Positions 14,613 through 22,162 of a stretch of DNA of 25,320 bases are shown here, piece by piece. This stretch comes from DALYLB01 sp046154695. GTDB taxonomy: Bacteria > Acidobacteriota > Blastocatellia > RBC074. The notes beneath the pieces are model-generated. The model was not told the DNA's origin. It did no database searches and worked only from the letters and a program-made list of their open reading frames with translations. A program made the position numbers and the translations under genes. Where the stretch lies: positions 1-25,320 of the forward strand of contig JBJXFI010000054.1 of NCBI GenBank assembly GCA_046154695.1. The letters are read 5' to 3'. Position 1 is the first letter of the stretch, and the number at the start of each line of letters is the position of its first letter.

Positions 14613-14701
14613 TGAGCCTGATCCACCCGGCGAAGCGCGCGCACGTCGGACCTTTTCCCAGGGGAGAATCGATTTGTCGAATCGAGGATTCGCTGGTATA
14701 G
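14612..14701 (+). CDS. Possible 29-residue ORF coupled to the aldo/keto reductase
   Basis: An ATG at 14612 shares its A with the aldo/keto reductase stop (TGATG). It has GGAGG 5 bases upstream and encodes 29 residues, beginning MSLIHPAKRAHVG and ending RIEDSLV. The start geometry is that of a translationally coupled gene. The product is basic, without a membrane segment or known motif. It may be chance, and its end overlaps a promoter-like sequence. Confidence 0.2.
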   Translation: MSLIHPAKRAHVGPFPRGESICRIEDSLV

Positions 14702-14702
14702 T
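14674..14702 (+). promoter_or_regulatory. Sigma-70-type promoter for the Rieske/cytochrome b operon
   Basis: TTGTCG (14674-14679) and TATAGT (14697-14702) are separated by exactly 17 bases. They match four of six and five of six consensus positions. It is the best housekeeping-type promoter in this gap and points toward the bc-complex genes about 370 bases downstream. Confidence 0.5.
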
Positions 14703-14749
14703 CTCGCACCACAAAACGCAACTCTAAATCTGTTTCGCTTTAATCATCA

Positions 14750-14798
14750 GCAGAGCATTACCGGATGTGATCGCGCCGCTTTGTGCGGGCTGCTCTGC
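14750..14798 (+). terminator. 8-bp inverted repeat GCAGAGCA/TGCTCTGC
   Basis: GCAGAGCA (14750-14757) and TGCTCTGC (14791-14798) could close a stem over a 33-base GC-rich loop. It lies about 140 bases after the aldo/keto reductase stop. There is no T-run. It could be a leader element of the downstream operon or a weak stop for the upstream one. Confidence 0.3.
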
Positions 14799-14826
14799 GT
14801 GTCAACGCAATGTATATCGTTCGCCG

Positions 14827-14845
14827 TTCCGCGTGACACGCGGAA
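14827..14845. repeat. Short perfect hairpin TTCCGCGT/ACGCGGAA
   Basis: TTCCGCGT (14827-14834) and ACGCGGAA (14838-14845) flank a 3-base spacer. The symmetry would suit either an RNA hairpin or a dimeric DNA-binding protein. Function unknown. Confidence 0.35.
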
Positions 14846-14859
14846 TGGGAAGAAGATCG

Positions 14860-15050
14860 TTTGGAATTCCGCCTTCAGGCCAATGGCGTTAAGTTAAGCG
14901 AATGTCTGAAGAGAGGATCTCACGCGAAGTGCGAAAGAGGAGAAACACCAGGGATTCTCGCCTCCCCCTTCGCGCCTTCGCGTGAAATCCCCTCATACGA
15001 GTCCTCGCTCTCTAAACTTAATGCCATTGGCCTTTCGGCGGAACTCCAAA
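14860..15050. repeat. Nested inverted-repeat element of about 190 bp (MITE-like)
   Basis: The outer arms are 14860-14895 and 15015-15050. They are 36 bases each and complementary at 31 positions, and both share the core GCCATTGGCCT. Three of the five differences form a block at the hairpin tip (GAA against TTC). Inside lies a second, imperfect inverted repeat. CACGCGAAG starts the left arm near 14921, and its complement CTTCGCGTG lies near 14976-14984. Each outer arm can also fold on itself (GCCT-GA-AGGC). No ORF or transposase lies inside. A related segment occurs at 11489-11523. Size and symmetry suggest a mobilised non-autonomous element or a large regulatory cruciform. Confidence 0.65.
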
Positions 15051-15072
15051 CATTTCCCGAGGAGCATGGTAC

Positions 15073-15600
15073 ATGTCGAATCACGAAGAATACGAAAATC
15101 TGCCGGCGCCGGAGCGGCGATCCTTTTTAGGGATCCTGAGCGGCCTGATCACGGCGGGAATCGGCGTGGTGATGGCGGTCACGATCGGAAGATTTACCGT
15201 TTCTCCGCTCCTGGCGAAATCGGCCGAGGCCGAATGGATGGACCTCGGGCTGATCAGCGACCTGGAGGAAGGGAAGCTGATCAAAAAGACGGTCACAGTC
15301 GCGCAGGATGCCGGGTGGGGAAAGTTCGAGGCGCAGCGAGCGGTCTGGGTCGTGCGGAAGGGAGAGGGCGTCATGGTCTTCTCGGGAGTCTGCCCGCATC
15401 TTGGATGTTCGGTCAACAATCAGGAAGACAAGTTCGTCTGCGCCTGTCACGGAAGCTACTGGGACAGCGACGGGCGGACGACGGCGGGGCCAACGCCGCG
15501 CGGGCTGGATTCCCTGGAGCACCGCGTGGAGGAAGAGAAGCTCCAGATCCGGTATCAGTATTTTAAACAAGGCGTATCCAACAAAGAGGTGCTGAGTTAA
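15073..15600 (+). CDS. Rieske 2Fe-2S protein of a bc-type complex
   Basis: The Rieske protein takes the first electron from quinol at the Qo site and passes it to cytochrome c. The 175-residue product has a short cytoplasmic N-terminus, then one membrane anchor (about 18-40: LGILSGLITAGIGVVMAVTI), then a soluble domain. Cluster ligands are C107 and H109 in CPHLGC and C123 and H126 in CACHGS. C112 and C125 form the stabilising disulfide pair. The following GPTPRGLDS is the Pro-loop. This anchor-and-domain layout is that of bc1/b6f-type proteins, not dioxygenase ferredoxins. CGAGGA precedes the ATG at 15073 by about 10 bases. The cytochrome b gene begins four bases after the stop, so the two are one operon. 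Confidence 0.94.
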   Translation: MSNHEEYENLPAPERRSFLGILSGLITAGIGVVMAVTIGRFTVSPLLAKSAEAEWMDLGLISDLEEGKLIKKTVTVAQDAGWGKFEAQRAVWVVRKGEGVMVFSGVCPHLGCSVNNQEDKFVCACHGSYWDSDGRTTAGPTPRGLDSLEHRVEEEKLQIRYQYFKQGVSNKEVLS

Positions 15601-15604
15601 AACT

Positions 15605-17017
15605 ATGGCCAAATCATCATTGACCAGACTTTATGATTGGCTGGACGATCGCACGGGAATCCGGCAGATCACGGCGGATCTCCTGGATGAACCGATTCGC
15701 GGTGGCGCCCGTTTTGCGTATGTTTTCGGCAGCGTGCTCCTGTTCCTCTTCGCCATTCAGGTCGTCACGGGAATCTTTCTGACGATGTATTACGTGCCCA
15801 GCGCCGATCATGCGCGCGCCAGCGTGGCCTACATTCAAAAGGCGGTGGCCGGAGGCTGGCTGTTGCGGGGGCTCCATCATTACGGGGCGAGCGCGATGGT
15901 CATCATCGGGGTGGTCCATCTGGCCCAGGCCTATCTTTTCGGCGCGTACAAGAACAAGCGGGAGCTGCTCTGGGGGGCGGGCGTGCTGATGCTGCTGATG
16001 ATCCTCGGGTTCTCGTTCACGGGATACCTGTTGACCTGGGATCAGGCGGCGTTCTTCGGGACGAAGGTCGGCGCGTCGATCGCGAGCGAGTCGCCGGTCA
16101 TCGGGTCCCTGGTGCAGAAGATCATGCTCGGCGGCAACGATCTGACGACTGTGACGCTTTCCCGCTTCTTCATGACGCACGTCTTCCTCCTCCCGCTCGG
16201 ACTGGCGGCGCTGGTCGGATTGCATTTGTACCTATTCCGCCGGTCGACGCCCGCCGGGCCGTATCACGACAAGGACGACAAAAAGCCGGAACGATTTTAT
16301 CCGAAACAGCTCTTCAAGGACTCCCTGGCAATGCTGGTCTGTTTCGTCGTTCTGGCGGCGCTATCGAAATACACTCCGGCGGAGATCGGCCCCGATGCGG
16401 ACCCGACCTCGGACTATCTGGCGCGCCCGCCGTGGTATTTCATGCCGCTGTTTCAGCTGCTGAAGTATTTTCCGGGAAAATGGGCCTTCATTCCGACGAT
16501 GGTGCTTCCGGCGGTGCTCTTCGGCGCGCTCTTTTTGCTGCCCTTCTTTGATCGGAATCCGGAGCGCAATCCGTTCAAGCGGCCGATCGCGACGCTGCTG
16601 CTGATCCTTACGCTCGGGGGATCCGTCGGGTTGATCTATTTGTCGAAGTATGAGGACCGGATCCACCCGGAGTTCGGCCCCAAGCTGAAACAGCAGGAAG
16701 AGGAGATGAAGGAGGCCTTCGCGAAGCCCTTCGAGCCGCAGATCATCGGCAACGCCGCGGCATCGGCGAAGGTTCCGCCGCCGCCGCCGGCCTATGCCGT
16801 GCATTGCGCGGCCTGCCACGGTGACAACGCGGAGGGCGGCGCCTTTCCGGCGCTGCTCGGCGTCGCTTCAAAGCCGCGGCGAACCACGGAGGATCTCCTC
16901 AAAATCCTGGACGATGCGCGCGCCTACGACATCAAGGACCCCATGCCGGCGAACTTCCCCGCGATGACCCCGGAAGAGAAGCTGGCCGTGGCGGAATGGA
17001 TGGCGAAGCTGAAGTAA
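15605..17017 (+). CDS. Cytochrome b fused to a C-terminal monohaem cytochrome c
   Basis: The 470-residue protein merges the two membrane parts of a bc-type complex with its haem c carrier. Residues 1-350 are cytochrome b with about seven to eight membrane helices. The haem b ligands are H91 and H105 (RGLHHYGAS...VVHLA) and H192 and H207. Their spacings of 14 and 15 residues give a b6-like second pair. The Qo motif is PPWY (275-278), in place of the common PEWY. After a charged linker and PPPPP (391-395) comes a small cytochrome c domain: CAACH at 401-405, with M447 or M454 in DPMPANFPAM as likely axial ligand. With the Rieske protein upstream this makes a complete minimal quinol:cytochrome c oxidoreductase. 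The PPWY form suggests menaquinol, as inferred from family surveys. Confidence 0.93.
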   Translation: MAKSSLTRLYDWLDDRTGIRQITADLLDEPIRGGARFAYVFGSVLLFLFAIQVVTGIFLTMYYVPSADHARASVAYIQKAVAGGWLLRGLHHYGASAMVIIGVVHLAQAYLFGAYKNKRELLWGAGVLMLLMILGFSFTGYLLTWDQAAFFGTKVGASIASESPVIGSLVQKIMLGGNDLTTVTLSRFFMTHVFLLPLGLAALVGLHLYLFRRSTPAGPYHDKDDKKPERFYPKQLFKDSLAMLVCFVVLAALSKYTPAEIGPDADPTSDYLARPPWYFMPLFQLLKYFPGKWAFIPTMVLPAVLFGALFLLPFFDRNPERNPFKRPIATLLLILTLGGSVGLIYLSKYEDRIHPEFGPKLKQQEEEMKEAFAKPFEPQIIGNAAASAKVPPPPPAYAVHCAACHGDNAEGGAFPALLGVASKPRRTTEDLLKILDDARAYDIKDPMPANFPAMTPEEKLAVAEWMAKLK

Positions 17018-17041
17018 GGCGCAATCCGGCCAGAAATATCG

Positions 17042-17132
17042 GCCGTGAATGAACACGAATCTTCTCGAACAGCCCGGAAATCTCCAGCCGGGATCATTCG
17101 TGAAAATGCGTGTTCATTCACGGCTGAAATTT

Positions 17133-17134
<2 letters not shown>
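17042..17134. terminator. Convergent terminator between cytochrome b and ispG
   Basis: GCCGTGAATGAACACG (17042-17057) and CGTGTTCATTCACGGC (17109-17124) are 16-bp perfect reverse complements. The 51-base loop holds an inner CCCGG/CCGGG stem. On the + strand a T-run (17130-17134) follows after five bases and overlaps the ispG stop. An alternative pairing, CACGAAT (17054-17060) with ATTCGTG (17096-17102), competes with the outer stem. It best explains how the + and - strand operons end against each other. Confidence 0.62.
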
Positions 17135-18350
<1,216 letters not shown>

Positions 18351-18449
18351 AGGTATTTTGATTGCGTCTCGCCGGGGGAACGTGTTCAACACGACAGCCC
18401 CGATTTTATGCGAGCCGTCCGGGATTCGCAATCCGCCTTTCCGCCCCAT

Positions 18450-18881
18450 TTACCGCCCATCGATGATCATCACTGAAAGCCGGCTGACGCATATCAGATT
18501 CTCTTTTTCATCGGTGATTCTGATCTCCCAGACATGCGTTCTTCCGCCAAGATGAATCGGCGTTACCTTGCCGTAGACCCATCCCGACCGCGCGGATTTG
18601 ATGTGGTTCGCGTTGATCTCGAAGCCGACCGGAATCTGATTGGCGGCCGGATCGAGGGTCATGAACGAGGCAACGCTGCCAAGCGTTTCAGCGAGCGCCA
18701 CCGAAGCGCCGCCATGGAGAATTCCATAAGGTTGGACGGTTCGTGAATCGACCGGCATGCGGGCGATCAGATAATCCTCCCCGATCTCCTGAAATTCGAT
18801 TCCAAGTTGCGTCACCAGCGAGTCCTTCCCGTATTGCTGAAGATACGGGAAATCGATTCCGGATTTGAAGATGGATGCCAT
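18450..18881 (-). CDS. menI: Hotdog-fold acyl-CoA thioesterase, YdiI/MenI-like
   Basis: The 143-residue product closely follows Escherichia coli YdiI, the 1,4-dihydroxy-2-naphthoyl-CoA hydrolase of menaquinone synthesis. Shared blocks are MPVDSRTVQPYGILHGGASV (42-61), AETLGSVA with the catalytic glutamate E65, and FEINANHIKSARSGWVYGKV. HLGGRTHVWEIRITDEK and SRLSVMI complete the match. H56-G57-G58 is the active-site HGG turn. Other members of this subfamily hydrolyse various aryl- and acyl-CoA thioesters, so the menaquinone role is likely but not proven. It lies upstream of ispG, which supplies precursors for the quinone tail, and near a predicted menaquinol-oxidising bc complex. No Shine-Dalgarno is visible; instead, four heptamer repeats end three bases before the ATG, so initiation may be leaderless or weak. 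Confidence 0.78.
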   Translation of the reverse strand: MASIFKSGIDFPYLQQYGKDSLVTQLGIEFQEIGEDYLIARMPVDSRTVQPYGILHGGASVALAETLGSVASFMTLDPAANQIPVGFEINANHIKSARSGWVYGKVTPIHLGGRTHVWEIRITDEKENLICVSRLSVMIIDGR

Positions 18882-18884
18882 TGA

Positions 18885-18912
18885 GTTGTCGGTTGTCGGT
18901 TATCGGTTGTCG
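18885..18912. repeat. Four tandem 7-bp repeats (GTTGTCG) upstream of the thioesterase gene
   Basis: GTTGTCG, GTTGTCG, GTTATCG and GTTGTCG run head to tail at 18885-18912. On the coding strand of the thioesterase they read CGACAAC and end three bases before its ATG. A hairpin GGCGC-TT-GCGCC follows at 18912-18923. The same heptamer family recurs at 22106-22112 and 22145-22165. Confidence 0.7.
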
Positions 18913-19020
18913 GCGCTTGCGCCTGAAAGGGTGTTTTGAAATTCTCTGATGCTTTTTCAGGGGAAGCAGCCATAACAAAACTACCATTGGGAACCGGCGT
19001 CCGGCAACCTGCGGCGGAGA

Positions 19021-21918
19021 TCATTTGATAACCACCTTGACGAAGCCGGCGGTCGATCCGTCGGCGGTGAGGGAGAGATCCGCCTCGCCCCGCCCCGCGA
19101 GGGAACGGGGGATTCGCAGATTGACCTGATCCAGTCCGATAAGCGTCGAATGCGCCCCGGCGAATTGAACCTCGGCCGGCTCGCCGCCGATCGTTGCGGA
19201 GACGGCGCCGAGCGAACTGCGGCCGCGAATTCCCGTGCCGTAGAGAATCAGGAAGACCTGGTCCCCGGCCGGGCCCAGGTCGATGGGCGCCGGGAGCATC
19301 TGTCCCGTGATGGGATCGGGAAGGGCGATGGCCTCGTAAATCTGCCGGCCATCGCTTCTGATCCGCAGGATCACGCCCGCGGCGAGCCCCCTGCCGTTCG
19401 CGTTGGCGGCGAAGAAGCCGGGCCTGACGCGAACGATCTGGGCGGCGCCAACCGAAGAGGTCCCGTAGCCGCTGACGATCGTCACGGCTGCCGATCCCGT
19501 CGCCGTTCCCGGCGGAATCTGAAAGTTGATCTGTGTCGGCGAGACGAAGAAGAGCGGCGCGGCCCGCTCCTGTCCCGCGCTGTCACGGACCAGCACACGC
19601 GTGCCCCCGAGTTCGGTCGGCAGCGGTGTCGTTGCCGCCGACTGGGTGTCGATCGCGAGCGCAGCGCCGAAGGCGGCGACGATCGATTCCGGCGCAAGCG
19701 AGGGCCCCTTGAAATCGGCGCCGGAGACCGAAGCCACCGCCGTCGGCCTGACGAGGATCGCCTGCGCCCGCGATTCCCGATTCAACGCATCGGCGACATA
19801 GATCAGCGCCCGGCCCGGAAAGAGCGACGGCGGGATCGTGAACCGTATGCGCCGATCGCTCTCGCTCCATCCCGCCGCGCCCCGCGTGACGATCTGGCGA
19901 TGGATCGCCGAAGCGGCGTCGAACTGCTCGATGATCACCTTGTTGCCCTCGGCCGCGAACCTGCCGAGGACCGTCGCCGTCGCGCCTGCGGCGAACTCGC
20001 CGCCTGTTTCATTGATGATGCCGGCGCAGGGCTTCAATCGCGGGCCGCACGCCAGGCACGGGGGAAAGATCGAGATCAGGGTCTCGCCCGAGGCCAGCCC
20101 CTGCGCGTTCTCCACATGAATCAGCGCATCCCGCCCCGTCGGAAGATCGTCGGGAAGTTTGACCATCAGTTGCGTCGTCGATTCCGAGACGACCATTTCC
20201 CGGGGGATCGTCCAGCGCACCAGCCCCCGCTCCTCATTCAACTGCTCCAGAATGACAGTATTTCCCGCCGGCGAAAATCGCGCCCCCGAGATCGTGACCG
20301 TCGAGCCCGGCTCGATCGCCATCGTTTGCGAACTCGCCTCCAGCACGCCGCAGCCCGCATTGATCTCGGGACAGGCCGCGCAATCGAGCCGGATCGTCTG
20401 CGCGTTCGATTCATAGCCCCGCGCATCCGTGACATAAACCCAGCTCAATCCCGGCCGCCGCGCGGCGGGGAGCGAGAAATTGATCTGTGTTGGGGATTCG
20501 TACCAATGCAGTGGATTGCTCACCGGAAGCCGGAACTCGCCCGCGAATTGATTCATGACCACCGTATTTCCGGATGCGGAGAAGGGAAATTCGGTGCTCT
20601 GGCAGCAGTTCGGCACGTAGGCGGAGATCACCGGGTCGGGATTCAGATTGAAATCCAGCGCCCCCAGCGGGTTCAGCACCCCCGGTGGTTCCGGGGGGCG
20701 GCGAATTCGCGCGCAGCCCGTGTAGGGGGCGACCGGCTCGCCCGCGATCCGCTTCTGAAAGCACTGGCTGAGCAGCGTCGCGCCGAGCTCTCCGTTCCTG
20801 GCCCGGAAGAGCCCGAAGCGTTCATCGAGGGCTCCCAGCAGCCGGTTGTTGTCGATCACCTGCCAGAAGACGGCATACGAGACGCGAAAGGCGTCGGGGC
20901 CGTCAAAGGCGTCGAACATCTCGTTCAGATGGTTCGCCGCGAAGCATTCGCCGTACCGGGTCCGTTCGAAGCCGAACTCGCCGATGAGGAAGTTCTGCTC
21001 GGTGATCTCCGGCCTGCGCGCCCTCACCTTGTCGAGCGCGAAGGTCAGATCTTCCCGGTAGATCTGCTTGAGGCTCAGCTCGGGCGCCCCCTCCTTCCGA
21101 TTCGCCGTGTCCCACGATGAATAGGAGTAGTAATCGACCTCGATCTGCGGCGCGACATAATCGATCACACAGCGATTCCCCAGCGGATCGGAATTGACGG
21201 GATCCGCCGCCGGCGCGCCGCACGGCTGCCGCGTTAGCGGATGCCGCACGTTGCTGAATTCGAGGCCGGAATAGAGTTTGACGGCGCTCGACGGAAGGCG
21301 CTGTTTCGCCAGTTTCACGCCCTCGGTTCGCGCGCGGATCCAGGACGCATAGGAATCCCAGATCGAGGCCTTGTTATTGTGGAAGAAGATCGCGTTGTCG
21401 CCTTCCCAATTCAGCAGAATGAAGCTCTTGCCGGCCAGCGCGGCATTGCCGAGCAGGTATTCACCCAGCCCTCGCATCTCATCGCGCTCGGCGGCGGCCT
21501 CCGCCGCCGTGAAGCCGTCGGCCCAGTTGCCGGCCGTCGCTCCGCTCGAATAGACCGTCAGCAGATAGGTTGCAAAGCGCGGGTCGCGAAAGAGTCTTTC
21601 ATAAGCCGCGCTCCTCGCGATCTCGACCAGGTCCGGCGCGCCCGCCGGATTGACGCGGTAATCGTCCCGCGTGGAAAGCGCGACGCGAATCGTCCGGCTG
21701 CCCAGCTCCGCAACCTTGCCGGCCCCCCAGTTCAAACGGTCGATCGATCCGTTTCCCGGATAGGCCGCGTCATTGACGTTCCAGTTATAAATGCCAAACC
21801 GGTCCGCGCGCTGCTGCGGCGGCGGCACCGTCTGGGACGGGTGCTGCCCCGTTCTTTCACCGGACACGAGGGGAAATATGAACCATAGCGTCAGAAATAT
21901 TCGGTAAAACATGCTCAT
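19021..21918 (-). CDS. Exported protein: glycoside-hydrolase-like barrel, TIG-like modules, Solibacter C-terminal domain
   Basis: The 965-residue product starts with a signal peptide (1-20, ending PLVSG). Residues about 40-400 look like a clan GH-A (beta/alpha)8 barrel: FGIYNWNVNDAAYPG at the first strand, FILLNWEGDNAIF with E172 at a strand-4 position, FLIGEFGFER with E314 at a strand-7 position, and AVFWQVID with W352 near strand 8. Both glutamates sit where the acid/base and nucleophile belong, but I cannot assign a GH family. Residues about 415-725 are beta-rich Ig/TIG-like modules, each introduced by a Cys-containing linker. Residues 728-965 form the TIGR03437 domain, with APLFFVSPTQINFQIP and VFLILYGTGIRG as its signature. 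Start and ribosome binding site are poor; a second ATG lies two codons later. The role is probably carbohydrate-active or adhesive at the cell surface. Confidence 0.72.
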   Translation of the reverse strand: MSMFYRIFLTLWFIFPLVSGERTGQHPSQTVPPPQQRADRFGIYNWNVNDAAYPGNGSIDRLNWGAGKVAELGSRTIRVALSTRDDYRVNPAGAPDLVEIARSAAYERLFRDPRFATYLLTVYSSGATAGNWADGFTAAEAAAERDEMRGLGEYLLGNAALAGKSFILLNWEGDNAIFFHNNKASIWDSYASWIRARTEGVKLAKQRLPSSAVKLYSGLEFSNVRHPLTRQPCGAPAADPVNSDPLGNRCVIDYVAPQIEVDYYSYSSWDTANRKEGAPELSLKQIYREDLTFALDKVRARRPEITEQNFLIGEFGFERTRYGECFAANHLNEMFDAFDGPDAFRVSYAVFWQVIDNNRLLGALDERFGLFRARNGELGATLLSQCFQKRIAGEPVAPYTGCARIRRPPEPPGVLNPLGALDFNLNPDPVISAYVPNCCQSTEFPFSASGNTVVMNQFAGEFRLPVSNPLHWYESPTQINFSLPAARRPGLSWVYVTDARGYESNAQTIRLDCAACPEINAGCGVLEASSQTMAIEPGSTVTISGARFSPAGNTVILEQLNEERGLVRWTIPREMVVSESTTQLMVKLPDDLPTGRDALIHVENAQGLASGETLISIFPPCLACGPRLKPCAGIINETGGEFAAGATATVLGRFAAEGNKVIIEQFDAASAIHRQIVTRGAAGWSESDRRIRFTIPPSLFPGRALIYVADALNRESRAQAILVRPTAVASVSGADFKGPSLAPESIVAAFGAALAIDTQSAATTPLPTELGGTRVLVRDSAGQERAAPLFFVSPTQINFQIPPGTATGSAAVTIVSGYGTSSVGAAQIVRVRPGFFAANANGRGLAAGVILRIRSDGRQIYEAIALPDPITGQMLPAPIDLGPAGDQVFLILYGTGIRGRSSLGAVSATIGGEPAEVQFAGAHSTLIGLDQVNLRIPRSLAGRGEADLSLTADGSTAGFVKVVIK

Positions 21919-22162
21919 AGATCGATTGTCGGAAGATGGTTGTCAGGTGTCGGCGGGGCGTATGTTCGCGGGCGGGGGATAGTTGATGGCCGGTCAATTA
22001 TCGTCGGTCGGTCCTCAAATGGCAAACGGCAGCCAGTTGCCGGATTCGTTGGCTGCCGGCCACTTTCCTGCGATTGGAAAGAAGGCTGGACTCCACCACC
22101 GATATCCGACAACGGGCTGACGTTTACCCACCGGCAACTATCTTCCGACAACCGACAACCGA
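21919..22162. repeat. 244-base spacer with a 21-bp inverted repeat and heptamer repeats
   Basis: The spacer between the two large exported-protein genes has no ORF of note. Its ends carry an inverted repeat: 21924-21944 matches the complement of 22133-22153 at 18 of 21 positions, with shared core TTGTCGGAAGAT. CCGACAA units occur at 22106-22112, 22145-22151 and 22152-22158, with CCGACTA at 22159-22165 overlapping the stop codon of the upstream gene. A hairpin, GGCAGCCA/TGGCTGCC, sits at 22028-22057. The layout resembles a small non-autonomous element of about 230 bp that has landed between the genes. Confidence 0.55.

Larger units (their letters stand above)
14613..15072. other. 460-base non-coding region upstream of the bc-complex genes
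   Basis: Apart from the doubtful 29-codon frame at its left end, this gap holds no credible gene. In order it contains a sigma-70-like promoter (14674-14702), two hairpins (14750-14798 and 14827-14845), a nested inverted-repeat element (14860-15050) and the ribosome binding site GAGGA (15059-15063) of the Rieske gene. If the promoter is real, the leader is about 360 bases, long enough for structure-based control. Confidence 0.7.

Noticed and set aside
12735..14714. 659-codon open frame on the - strand opposite the molybdoenzyme and aldo/keto reductase
   Set aside because: Both + strand genes have full catalytic motifs, and the antisense product is low-complexity and unrecognisable.
18885..18912. 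Tandem repeats considered as a CRISPR array
   Set aside because: Units are 7 bp without spacers, and no cas gene is in the window.
19150..21120. 656-codon + strand frame opposite the first exported-protein gene
   Set aside because: Arg-rich, motif-free product; the - strand reading has a signal peptide and known domains.
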